This document shows positions 10,025 through 18,537 of a DNA stretch of 31,810 nucleotides, one piece after another; position 1 is the first letter of the stretch; the number at the start of each line of letters is the position of its first letter. A model generated the notes under the pieces. That model did no database searches. It was not told where the DNA came from and saw nothing but the letters and a program-made list of their open reading frames with translations. A program made the translations under genes and the position numbers. Where the stretch lies: positions 11,939-43,748 of the forward strand of contig CACRSC010000151.1 in assembly GCA_902651635.1 (NCBI GenBank), written 5' to 3'. This DNA is from Mastigamoeba balamuthi (Eukaryota; Evosea; Mastigamoebida; Mastigamoebidae).

Positions 10025-12568
10025 CTATTTATGTAAAATAGGTGACTTGTGCTTCATGCAGTCAAGAGTACCAGTGAAGTAGTGATCAGATCCGTTGTAC
10101 TGCACGGTGATGCCAGTGCCGGGAGCTTCATCATCCCGACCCATCATCTGAGGTGGTGCCCCAGGTGACAGCACCGTGATTTGGATGTGCAGCACCATGG
10201 AAAGAGCCCTGAGGGTCACATGGTCACCCCACGTGCAGATGTCCTCAGAGCCCGGACACTCCATATGCTGCAGGTACTCATCAATGTCGGTGGTCAGGAA
10301 GGATGCAAAATTATCAGAGTTCTGACGGAGATAATAGACAGCTAGGCGCCTGAGATCATCAGCATTGAGTACATCTGCTCCGTCATACCTTATGGCCCTG
10401 AGCTGCTGAAGTACTGCCTCGAACTGACAATTCTCCACATCTTGGACATTCCTTGTATATGTAATCTTTTCTTCCTTCTCTTGAAGAGACAGCGCACTGG
10501 TATCCCACAGGAGTGAATTCATGTCACATTCTGGATTAACTAGTGGATAAATGTCACCCCATGGTATATCCATGATGTAGAGGGCATCTCCGACTTTCTT
10601 CTTCCTCTCTAGCAGCACCGAGATAGCTCTGAGAAGGGGGTACCTGTTGTCGGAGGACTTTCTCCACTGTGTTCCAAAAGCACTGCATGCAGTGCGCAGC
10701 TTCTCTGACCCACCCCAGATCTCTGAACACCCACCAGGCAGGCCTTGCATGTCTTTATGTTGGATCCAGGTGTACTTGAGCGAGAGGACATTACGGCCCT
10801 CCAGGTTGTCACATAGTTCGATGTCCTCCCTTCCTTTTACTTCTGCTGGTTTATACCTGTAGTGCACTTTCTCTTCCTTAGCTTTTTTCGTGTTAAGCAG
10901 GACGAAGCTGAGGGCTGGCTTGTGGGTCGCCTCCACGTGAACCGTTCCCAGTGATTGACTGATGCCCAGCACACCCATTCGTGGATTATAAGGAACCAGA
11001 GACTCAATATACTTGAGTGCAGAGCATATCTGTCTTCTCCTTTATGCCCCCGCCAGTCTGTGGTGGTGAGTCAGATGCCATGCGCTCCATCATGTAAACA
11101 GAGTCGTCGATACACCAAATGTAGTCCAGTCCCAGTGCATCAGCTACCTTCTGAGTGAAGTAGCATGCCTCACTCACAGAGCCCTGCTCCTCTGGCAGCT
11201 GAACCAGAATATGGGTGTTCCCCCAATGAACTGCATAGGCCTCCAGCTGACTGGGCTTGACGAGCACGAGGTGCCTGGCCCTGGTCCGACCCTCTGTTCC
11301 CAGAGTGTGCTGGTAGTTGAGGTGGGCCAGATCTGCCCGCTCAAAGCTGGGCGTGGTGATCCAATACTAGAGCTTGCTGCCTGTGGCGGTGAACTGCTGT
11401 GCTGCTCTGATCACGGGGATCAGTGAGGAGTTCCGGTCCTGGGCAAATTCGAAGAGCCCCGCATGGTTCTCATCATTGGGAATAAACACCATCACACTGG
11501 GATGCTACTTATGACGGACGTCGGTGCAGTTTAGGCGCAACAGGGCGGGGATGACACTGTTCTGCCTGGCTGAGGCCACCTCCCTGGCACAATCGGGGCA
11601 CTCAGCAAGGTGAGCTGGGTCCTGCAGGTAGTAGTTGTCATTCTCCTTTGTAGCCTTTTCTGTCATCAGGGAGGTGTTGAGGTGGAGCGGCTCGGTGAAA
11701 ATGGCCTTGACACGGGTTTTTTTCTGCTTGCCCATAGGCGAGGTTTCATACCCCTTGATAACGTTGATCTCGTGTGGCTGCTGCCAGTTCTTAGGTGGCT
11801 GTGATTTGAACGAAGACACTGGCTGGTCCACACATTTTGATGGTGAGGAAGCTGGGCGTGTTGTCAGTACTTTAGCCACTTGAGGGACAGCAGGTAGACT
11901 GGAGACTGGCTGGCGGTCTGGAAGTGCATCCCTGTCAATCAGCCTGTGGAACACCTTGACCCGCTGATCTAGCTGTGGTGATCTGGCATCCTTGGGGGGC
12001 GAAGCAGTTGCATCTGAAGGTGCCCACATGGCCACCTTGTCCTGAGGCGCTTTCTTATCTCGAGTCACTGATTGGGCAATCAATAGGTCTTCATGGAGGA
12101 CGAAGGGAACTGAGCCCTGAGGCTCAGTTGCCACTTGGTGGGTTGAATTTGTGTATTGCGAGCCCATCTCTGTTATCACTAAAGACCGTTCCATCAATCC
12201 GGCCAGCTCCTTGTCCTTATCATCTTCTCTCTCTTCACGAATGTATGCGTGAGGACAGAGTGGTGCGAGAGAGCATACGTGAAGGAGTGGTGCGCACCTG
12301 GGTCAATCTCCTTTGTGAGCCCGTTCTGAGCGGCCTCTGGCATGGGTTTCTCTGTGCCAGGCGCAGAGGCGCTGTCCGTCAACATTGATAAAGGTTTCAT
12401 TGGTGTGACTGGTGTTGTGGCGGCCTTCTCGTCGACAGGTACATCCAGGGTGGCAGCAGCTTTCTCCTTCTCCTTGGCAGGCACAATGGCGCTCTCCGCT
12501 TTCGTCATGGGCTGTGATATGGTGGGATCGGTGTCGACGTGCTTCATTCTTCTGTCTTTTTCAGACAA
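10025..12568 (-). pseudogene. Decayed host gene: disordered N-terminus, possible glycosyltransferase-like part, OTU-like protease
   Basis: Three collinear minus-strand blocks. 12568-11505 is a low-complexity Pro/Ala/Lys-rich region; a possible 65-nt GT-AG intron at 12233-12297 joins its two frames. 11504-11004 continues in the same frame past a TAG (11505-11507) and a second in-frame TAG near 11369; it contains VMVFIPNDENHAGLF and GLDYIWCIDDSV, an IDD acidic motif. I think this resembles the GREB1/base-J glucosyltransferase-like (TAGT) family, but this is tentative. 10978-10025 (317 codons, another frame) carries an OTU-like peptidase: DVENCQFEAV (Cys184), WGDHVTLRALSMVL and a C-terminal SDHYF (His299). 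OTU enzymes cleave ubiquitin. Two ambers and a frame change suggest a pseudogene, unless more introns are present. Confidence 0.5.
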
Positions 12569-13027
12569 CAGTCAAATCGCAGTGTGATGCAATGCGTGTG
12601 ATCAGATACCCTACGCTGTGCAATTAGAAAAGAAGAGAATTCACAAGAGGTTAGCAAGAGACTCGTCAACCTTTTCCATGCCATATTTGTGTGTTACGTC
12701 AGAAAGATATGAGCCAACGTCATCAAAAATAGTATTCATCGACTGAATCACACCTGTGTGCTCCCTGACTGTTCCACCCCTGGACTCCCGTGGCACGGAA
12801 ATTTGGTGGTCTGGGTGTGCTAATCCACTGGCGCATGGCCTTGTAGACCCCTGGGCTGTGTGATTGATACACCAATGGTATGATGATTACACATCGGATA
12901 ATAGACTGCACCTTTACTGCATCTTATGACGCTTGATATTTTTCTTGTTTCACTTTCTGTAGAGCATACCGTTCATGGAAATTTCCTTTTTGCCCAAATG
13001 CACAGTGGAGTCCCATACGGAAAACAT
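12569..13027. other. Stretch without a recognisable gene; holds dispersed fragment copy 2
   Basis: No convincing coding frame. 12671-12707 repeats 2431-2467 with an exact 19-nt core at 12689-12707. The rest is host-like in composition and leads to the hairpin cluster at the virus border. Confidence 0.45.
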
Positions 13028-13131
13028 GCCGGACGATGTGATGAGCATCTATCGATGCTTCCCTGCGGGTATCCGGCCTAACGGCTCTATTCGCTTACGC
13101 GAATAGTGGGGCGGACGAGTCCATCCGCTCC
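13028..13131 (+). other. Cluster of three strong stem-loops (possible structured RNA)
   Basis: Stem 1: GCCGGA (13028-13033) with TCCGGC (13072-13077), enclosing an inner AGCATC/GATGCT hairpin. Stem 2: CTATTCGC (13087-13094) with GCGAATAG (13099-13106), loop TTAC. Stem 3: GGGGCGGA (13108-13115) with TCCGCTCC (13124-13131), one G-T pair. The three are nearly contiguous. Strand is uncertain. I tested it by eye against tRNA, hammerhead and HDV-like ribozymes and could not fit any. Confidence 0.4.
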
Positions 13132-13292
13132 AAGTAGTTTCTACAGTTTCTAATAGAAATAGAACTTTTTAGAAATTTCTATAGTAGTCATTCTAGCTTA
13201 CCCTCTGTATCTCCACTCTAAAATATCTTTTATTTTCTTCTTAAAATATTGGAACTCCTAGATTACTAACACATATATTATAATAATTACTA

Positions 13293-13553
13293 AAATAGAA
13301 ATATCTTCATATAAATTTAGAGGGGGTCCTATAGAGGTTGTAGAAGTGTTGGTTTCTTTTTTTCAGACCAAGAAAATCTTTTTTTATAAAGAATCAAATA
13401 GGTCTAACTCCCAGTTTGAAACCAAATAGCAAAATCTCCGTATAAATTTGAGGGGGTCCTATAGAGGTTGCAGAAGTGTTGGTTTCTTTTTTTCAGCCCA
13501 AGAAAATCTTTTTTTATAAAGAATCAAATAGGTCTAACTCCCAGTTTGAAACC
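13293..13553. repeat. Tandem duplication, 131-bp unit, two copies
   Basis: Copy 1 is 13293-13423 and copy 2 13424-13553. The core from TATAAATTT to GTTTGAAACC (13310-13423, 13441-13553) is almost identical, with one 1-bp indel and a few substitutions. It is non-coding and lies just inside the AT-rich left flank of the virus, where terminal repeats of Polinton-like elements would be expected. Confidence 0.85.
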
Positions 13554-14012
13554 TCTTCATAATCTTCTTCCTCTTCCTCTTCCTCTCCCTTCTGGGTCGC
13601 CTTAAATTCTCTTCGCCTCCTTTATCTTCTCAATCCTCCTCCTTAGTCTACTCGCAGAGTGTGTGTCTCATATCCAATAGGTTCGCGGTTCAACTCTAGG
13701 TTGTTGCAGAATTTTTCTTATTGGTACAATCCCACGTGCGGGATAAGGTGCAATCCCGCAGACTTTTTCATTCTACTCCGGCCTTCTTCGGGCCCGCCGT
13801 CGGGATAGAATTTTATCTCTTCCCGCGAGCACACATTCGCGCACATTAGCACATAGGCGCAACGTTGGACATATGAGCAGTGAGCGCTCTTCGTCCTCTG
13901 GCTTTCTCTCAAACTGCACCTCATCCGCCGGAAATATCTTCGCCCAAAATATCTCCGGCGTTCCCTTTTGCGTTTCTTATCGCAATTTATTCTATAACGT
14001 CACTTTATAGAA
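13554..14012. other. Non-coding left flank with hairpins
   Basis: No gene. It starts with a CTT-rich simple tract (about 13558-13590). Hairpins: TGCGGGAT (13737-13744) with ATCCCGCA (13753-13760), and CGCCGGA (13926-13932) with TCCGGCG (13954-13960), the latter extended by an inner ATAT pair. The Bro-type gene follows 52 nt after the last hairpin. It could be a terminal regulatory or packaging region of the virus. Confidence 0.4.
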
Positions 14013-14735
14013 ATGGATGTCATCAATACTTTCGATTTCAATGACAAACAACTAAATGTATATGGAACTTTCAACATACCATTATTTAAAGCAAAAGAAA
14101 TTTGCGATATTCTCGGATTCAAGAATACATCTGACGCAATAAAAAATTATGTTTTCAATGAAGATAAAATCACTATAGCCAGAGGCGATGGTGGTTTTCT
14201 GATATGTGTAAATGAAGCAGGTCTATATGCTCTCATCTTTGGAAGTAGGAAAGATGAAGCAAAATCTTTTAAAAAGTGGGTTTGCTCTGAGGTGTTACCA
14301 ACCATAAGAAAAACAGGAGAATATAATATGAAGAAACCGCCAACAATTACAGAGAATAGAGAAATAATAATTTGTAATGAAGCATCATTGCAAATTGAAG
14401 TGATAAAATTTCTAAGAAAGAATCAAGAGAAATACCATTTGAAAATTGTTACACCATTAGGCGAACTACAAGATACATCAGAGAAAAGGATTAATAGCAA
14501 GAAAATGGGTTATGATAAAGGGCAACCAGATATAATAATAAATAATCATACTGTTCATCATAGTGGTATTGTTATTGAACTAAAATCACCCAAAGGCTGT
14601 GGGGAATTATCAGAAGCACAATCGGAAATATTAAATAAGTATAGAGAGAACAATTATATTATTATTGTTTCAAATGATTTATGCGAAATTATCAGAAAAT
14701 TAACAAATATTTTCCGTCATCTAAGATTAAAATGA
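14013..14735 (+). CDS. Bro-N domain protein fused to a VRR-NUC-like nuclease domain
   Basis: 240 aa. Residues 1-105 match the BRO family N-terminal DNA-binding domain seen in baculoviruses, NCLDVs and phages (FKAKEICDILGF near 25-36, VNEAGLYALIFGSRK near 66-80, FKKWVCSEVLPTIRKTGEY near 86-104). Residues 120-230 look like a PD-(D/E)xK nuclease of the VRR-NUC type: GQPDIII (Asp173), IELKSP (Glu189, Lys191) and GELSEAQ (Gln203), the last being a family hallmark. A DNA-binding nuclease in replication, repair or attack on other genomes is the inference. Intact, first gene of the virus from the left, pointing inward, with the MCP-side gene convergent. The start is the first ATG after an AT-rich leader. 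Confidence 0.8.
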   Translation: MDVINTFDFNDKQLNVYGTFNIPLFKAKEICDILGFKNTSDAIKNYVFNEDKITIARGDGGFLICVNEAGLYALIFGSRKDEAKSFKKWVCSEVLPTIRKTGEYNMKKPPTITENREIIICNEASLQIEVIKFLRKNQEKYHLKIVTPLGELQDTSEKRINSKKMGYDKGQPDIIINNHTVHHSGIVIELKSPKGCGELSEAQSEILNKYRENNYIIIVSNDLCEIIRKLTNIFRHLRLK

Positions 14736-14802
14736 AAATACTGTAAAAATAAATTTGTCAATAATAATACGAGGAAGAAACATTACGAACTATTTCATAA
14801 AA

Positions 14803-15606
14803 TTAATCTATGAGTTCAATCTCGACAACAGCATTGCCCATAAGAAAAACTGCATCTCTACCGAATTGATTAACAAATTTGATTTCATAGGAACTCAATG
14901 ATGAAGGAATATTTGCTCTTAGTATTGGAGCAACTGAGCCAGTGTTTGCAGAGGGGTATATTATTTCGTTATTATCTGCTGAGAGTATTGGCAGACGACA
15001 TATTGCATTCGATATATTGCCATTGACATACCTTGAGCCAAGAATGCAAGAACAATAAACGTCAATATAACTCCCCTGTGAGTCAAGATTCGGAACATCA
15101 TCTGCTGAATGAATGCCATCAGTTGTAAGTAATCCTGTTGTGTATCCAAGCATCCAGTTAATTTTTGATGCTGAAAAATCCACCTGAACTTGTCCTGTTG
15201 TGTTCAGTTTTGTAGAATCAATTTTCGTGTAAACAATTTGAGTTGCAGGATTGTATGAAATCGTAACTGCTGGGTCAGTTGACTTTGACAGCCAATCTCT
15301 TTGATTAAATGCATCAGTTATTATGTCCTCAATCATTTGGAGAGTGTATACACCATTTTTCATTTGGATAGTATACCAAGTGCTCCCATTGTCATTTGAT
15401 ATTTTAATTTTTGTTGAATCAAAACCTCCATAATTATATATGTTTGAAAGTGAATTTGACAGAATTATTCGCAGTATTCTGAATGAGTGAGTCCTATCAT
15501 TAGATAAAGTCATCGGTTGTCGCATATTAATAATACCATTTCTTGTCCCGAAATCATTATTGCTATTTTGGTCAGATGTTGATGTATAATCGATTTGGTA
15601 TGACAT
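14803..15606 (-). CDS. Penton-like minor capsid protein
   Basis: 267 aa from the ATG at 15606; an upstream ATG at 15699 would add 31 residues overlapping the divergent gene and is less likely. The protein is beta-rich, with Asn/Ser/Thr-rich loops, no charged tails and the pattern NDNGSTWYTIQ...GVYTLQMIEDIITDAF...VTISYNPAT...INWMLGY. Size, composition and the strand-strand-helix N-terminus ending in a LLGF-like block fit the single-jelly-roll penton (minor capsid) proteins of Polinton-like viruses and virophages, which fill the vertices of the capsid. It shares a 46-nt promoter region with the divergent gene at 15653. Intact. The assignment rests on pattern and context, not on catalytic residues. 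Confidence 0.65.
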   Translation of the reverse strand: MSYQIDYTSTSDQNSNNDFGTRNGIINMRQPMTLSNDRTHSFRILRIILSNSLSNIYNYGGFDSTKIKISNDNGSTWYTIQMKNGVYTLQMIEDIITDAFNQRDWLSKSTDPAVTISYNPATQIVYTKIDSTKLNTTGQVQVDFSASKINWMLGYTTGLLTTDGIHSADDVPNLDSQGSYIDVYCSCILGSRYVNGNISNAICRLPILSADNNEIIYPSANTGSVAPILRANIPSSLSSYEIKFVNQFGRDAVFLMGNAVVEIELID

Positions 15607-15652
15607 TATATAATTAATTATGAAAATCTTTTCTGTATTTATTATATTATAG
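15607..15652. promoter_or_regulatory. Short divergent promoter region
   Basis: 46 nt between two divergent starts, almost pure AT, with TATATAATTAATTA next to the minus-strand start and TATTATATTATAG next to the plus-strand start. It must drive both the penton-like gene and the gene at 15653. Confidence 0.45.
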
Positions 15653-16150
15653 ATGTTACAATATCGTTTTTTAGCAAAAGACACATTACAAAAAGCCAAC
15701 AGGTTGACACAAGATAATTATGAAATATTACCTCCAAAGGTGCCATTAAGTGACCCAATTAATTTCACGAATTTTTCAATCCGTTTTCCGGATTGGCATG
15801 AAACCAGAGACCCAAGGGCACCTAAAGGCTATTACCCCACAATAGCAATTCCAAGTGGTATGTTTAAAGTTATTATTTATCCTTTTCCTAATATTATGCA
15901 ATCATATCCACAATTTGAAGCAAAATATGAGCATAATTATAAATCGAAGGATGACATTGTAGAAGCATTTTTAAATTATATTGATACGAATTATGGATAT
16001 CCGGTGCAATATAATATTGATGAACTTGTGCCAGATGAACACGGTCGATTTTTAAGTCAAACATTATTGACAAACTTTCAGGAAATTGCTGATAGATGGC
16101 GCGAAAAATTAAAGAAAAAACTAAAGCCTCAGAACAAGCACAAGCACTAA
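15653..16150 (+). CDS. Unknown virion-cluster protein, 165 aa
   Basis: Not recognised. Soluble, aromatic and Pro-rich in the middle (RFPDWHETRDP, YYPTIAIPSGMFKVIIYPFP), acidic helix-rich after residue 95, ending in a strongly basic tail (REKLKKKLKPQNKHKH). It lies between penton and MCP genes, transcribed toward MCP, and its last 55 nt overlap the next gene in another frame. Position suggests a structural or assembly role; nothing in the sequence proves it. Confidence 0.7.
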   Translation: MLQYRFLAKDTLQKANRLTQDNYEILPPKVPLSDPINFTNFSIRFPDWHETRDPRAPKGYYPTIAIPSGMFKVIIYPFPNIMQSYPQFEAKYEHNYKSKDDIVEAFLNYIDTNYGYPVQYNIDELVPDEHGRFLSQTLLTNFQEIADRWREKLKKKLKPQNKHKH

Positions 16151-16935
16151 TAAGAGAAAAAGCAACACCAAAACTAAACCAACCAGCAGGACAACCAGCA
16201 GAAGAGACAACGTCACAAGCTGTTGTTCCTGTGAAAAAGCGAACGAAAAAAGTAGTAGTATCACCAAAAAAACCAGCAAAACCAAAAGGAAAGAAACCAG
16301 CCAAAACAGAACAAATGGAAGATGAGGATAAATATGAAGAAAATTTAAAACAATATGATGAAGAAATAAAAGAGGAAGAATACGAAAACCAATTAAAAGA
16401 CCTAATTCCCAAAGAGCAAGTGAAAGATTTATACAAAACTATTCATAATGCTTTACAAGATGAAGGAAAGGTCGTTCAAATTTACAATCAGAATATGGAG
16501 CCTGTAGCAACAGCAAACACAAAATCACAAGCACTATCAATGCTTGTTGACTTACTCAGAAAAGATGTTGGCTTATCAGAAGGTGAAAAAAAGGTCCATC
16601 ATGTGGGCAATCGATTTGGAAAGAACTTTATTATGACTGAACTTAGGAAAACGAAAGATAATAAACCCGAATTATATTCCACTTACATTTCTCTTCTGAA
16701 TAATTATGATATCAGAACAGAGAAAGGAAAGCGGATGATTTACAAACTGAAGGATTTATATGAAAGGGGTTTCAGTTCGGATGATTTAAGACAATTTGCC
16801 AAAGAAGCATTAGAAGAGAAAATCCAGAGACCATATGACATTGACACTGTAGGGAAAAAGAGAGTAAAGGCAAAGAAATATGATAAGAAAGATATTTCTA
16901 AGATGAGAAAATATGCAAAAAAATATTTTGCTTAA
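16096..16935 (+). CDS. Lys-rich protein upstream of MCP, 279 aa, unknown
   Basis: The N-terminal third (1-75) is Lys/Pro/Ala-rich and low complexity, with histone-tail-like repeats (KKPAKPKGKKPAK near 58-70). An acidic linker follows (EDEDKYEE near 75-82), then a helical C-terminal domain of about 180 residues with a basic end (KKRVKAKKYDKKDISKMRKYAKKYFA). Overlaps the previous gene by 55 nt and MCP by 23 nt, so the three are probably co-transcribed. A DNA-condensing core or scaffold protein is a reasonable inference from charge and location; I know no family for it. Confidence 0.7.
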   Translation: MARKIKEKTKASEQAQALIREKATPKLNQPAGQPAEETTSQAVVPVKKRTKKVVVSPKKPAKPKGKKPAKTEQMEDEDKYEENLKQYDEEIKEEEYENQLKDLIPKEQVKDLYKTIHNALQDEGKVVQIYNQNMEPVATANTKSQALSMLVDLLRKDVGLSEGEKKVHHVGNRFGKNFIMTELRKTKDNKPELYSTYISLLNNYDIRTEKGKRMIYKLKDLYERGFSSDDLRQFAKEALEEKIQRPYDIDTVGKKRVKAKKYDKKDISKMRKYAKKYFA

Positions 16936-18496
16936 AAGAATTTGGACTTGTAGCCCTTTGGACCCACGCTATGACATTCTAAAGAAGCCAATCAAAGTTG
17001 ATAAAGACAGCAAGGCGTATGAACTCCAACTAATCCCGCCTCAGACTGCAACACAACTATATTCAGGCTCAGCAACCGTAATTAATGGTACAACTTCGGG
17101 CTCAGCGACATTCACTCAGACCTGCTATAATTCATCAGGACAACTACATCGTATTGAAGTATCAGCAGGTGCAGATTTCAAGACGAATTTCAGTGGGTCA
17201 TACATCTACATGAAATATAAATGTGGAGAAGTAAGAATGGATAGCAATAAAAATATTTATGCAGGGAGAATGCATGTTCCTGATGACACGGCACGTGTTG
17301 GTGGTTCAGTTCCATGGAATACTCTGAATGTTTTTTCGACAGTGTTACTGAAAGTCAATCAAAGTCAATCTCCCGTAGAACAATATCTCAATGTTGGTCA
17401 ATTTACTCACATCACAACAGATAGATATCTAAAGAAATACAAGAGCAATGGACTTGAAAATCATGATGATACTCTGCTTACTCCTTGCATTGAGACTACA
17501 TTAGATATAAATACAAAACTATCACCAGAAAGTGTAACGAGAACAAGCACTTGGCTGACAAATGGAACATCAGCAACTAATCCTATTGATGGGGCAGAAA
17601 CTGTGGCTACAAATTTCACTGGTACTCCGGAATTCGTGAAAATGATTCCTCTCTCTGATATATTCGAATGTTGCGAAGTTCCTGCAATTTGGACTAATGT
17701 CAATAAAATCGTTATTGAATTTACTCTCAAACTTCCTGACCAAATTGGCTTTGCCAGCAATGACACTAATAAAACTTTTTCAAAACCATTTTTCTTTGTT
17801 ACTGATATTGGTCTTCTTGTTGACTCAGTTCGTATGCAACCCTTCCAAACAAGTGAAGTCGCCGCCGAAAAGCAATCTGAAGCTGTTGAAAATGTTGGCT
17901 TTATTGAAAGTTTCGTTGCTCCAGTGAATTATACTCCAAATAACCAAATGGTTGTAACATCACAAAAAGATGTGCAATCAGTTACTGTTCTTTTCCCTGC
18001 ACCCAGCATTTCAACTGCCAATATTAATCCAACTCAATATGTCCCTGCTGGTCTTACATCAATGACTGTTATGTATGGAAGCGACCTTCCAATGAGGAAC
18101 CCTCTGAAACTCGGTGGAGCAAATGCTAATGCAAACACACAAGCATATACACTTTTCAAAAAAGCGTGTGGAGCAGACAGAAGCAATCTACTCGCACCCT
18201 CAATTACTATGCTTGATTTTGCAAATACTTATAGCATATATACAGTTCCCATCTTTAATCCAATTATGCCTCATCGCAATGCAAATCCTCTCGATGTAAG
18301 AATCGACAGTTCATCTGTATTAACAGATCCAGCATCTGCTCTTGTCCTTCTCCGCAAATTTGCAGGAGTTCAGATAACTGCTGATGGAACAGTCGAAAAG
18401 ATGTACCACTCCGCACCAGCGAAAATGATCCAGGTTTTTTGTGAAGATCAACCAGGAATTGGATTTACCAGGGTTAGGAGACGCCATAGCGAGTGA
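16913..18496 (+). CDS. MCP: Major capsid protein, C-terminus altered by transposon insertion
   Basis: 527 codons, of which 497 are viral. Long beta-rich protein with Thr/Ser/Asn-rich loops, no signal peptide or membrane segment, and the size of double-jelly-roll MCPs (about 500-600 aa) of virophages and Polinton-like viruses; it forms the capsomer trimers. A second jelly-roll is suggested after about residue 330 (VNYTPNNQMVV, VTVLFPAPS, MTVMYGSDLPMRNPL). The start overlaps the upstream gene by 23 nt. A mariner element inserted at the TA of its TAG stop: codon 498 now reads TAC, and 30 foreign residues (498-527) encoded by the transposon end follow, terminating at 18494-18496. Identification rests on size, composition and neighbours. 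Confidence 0.8.
   Translation: MQKNILLKRIWTCSPLDPRYDILKKPIKVDKDSKAYELQLIPPQTATQLYSGSATVINGTTSGSATFTQTCYNSSGQLHRIEVSAGADFKTNFSGSYIYMKYKCGEVRMDSNKNIYAGRMHVPDDTARVGGSVPWNTLNVFSTVLLKVNQSQSPVEQYLNVGQFTHITTDRYLKKYKSNGLENHDDTLLTPCIETTLDINTKLSPESVTRTSTWLTNGTSATNPIDGAETVATNFTGTPEFVKMIPLSDIFECCEVPAIWTNVNKIVIEFTLKLPDQIGFASNDTNKTFSKPFFFVTDIGLLVDSVRMQPFQTSEVAAEKQSEAVENVGFIESFVAPVNYTPNNQMVVTSQKDVQSVTVLFPAPSISTANINPTQYVPAGLTSMTVMYGSDLPMRNPLKLGGANANANTQAYTLFKKACGADRSNLLAPSITMLDFANTYSIYTVPIFNPIMPHRNANPLDVRIDSSSVLTDPASALVLLRKFAGVQITADGTVEKMYHSAPAKMIQVFCEDQPGIGFTRVRRRHSE
18406..18433. repeat. Left terminal inverted repeat of the mariner element
   Basis: Begins directly after the TA at 18404-18405. CCACTCCG, CAGCGAAAA and GATCCAG are shared with the reverse complement of 20577-20604. 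It is read in frame as the first residues of the MCP extension. Confidence 0.88.
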
Positions 18497-18537
18497 GAAA
18501 ATTCAGGAATCAGGATTTCTCAATTAAATTTTGGAGA

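Noticed and set aside
13028-13131. Hammerhead or HDV-like ribozyme, or tRNA
   Set aside because: GTGATGAG next to a GCATC/GATGC stem recalls a hammerhead core, but the required GAAA is replaced by TTCC. HDV-like pairing and a tRNA cloverleaf also fail.
13680-13720. tRNA B-box-like sequence (GGTTCGCGGTTCAACTC)
   Set aside because: No matching A box, acceptor stem or cloverleaf around it.
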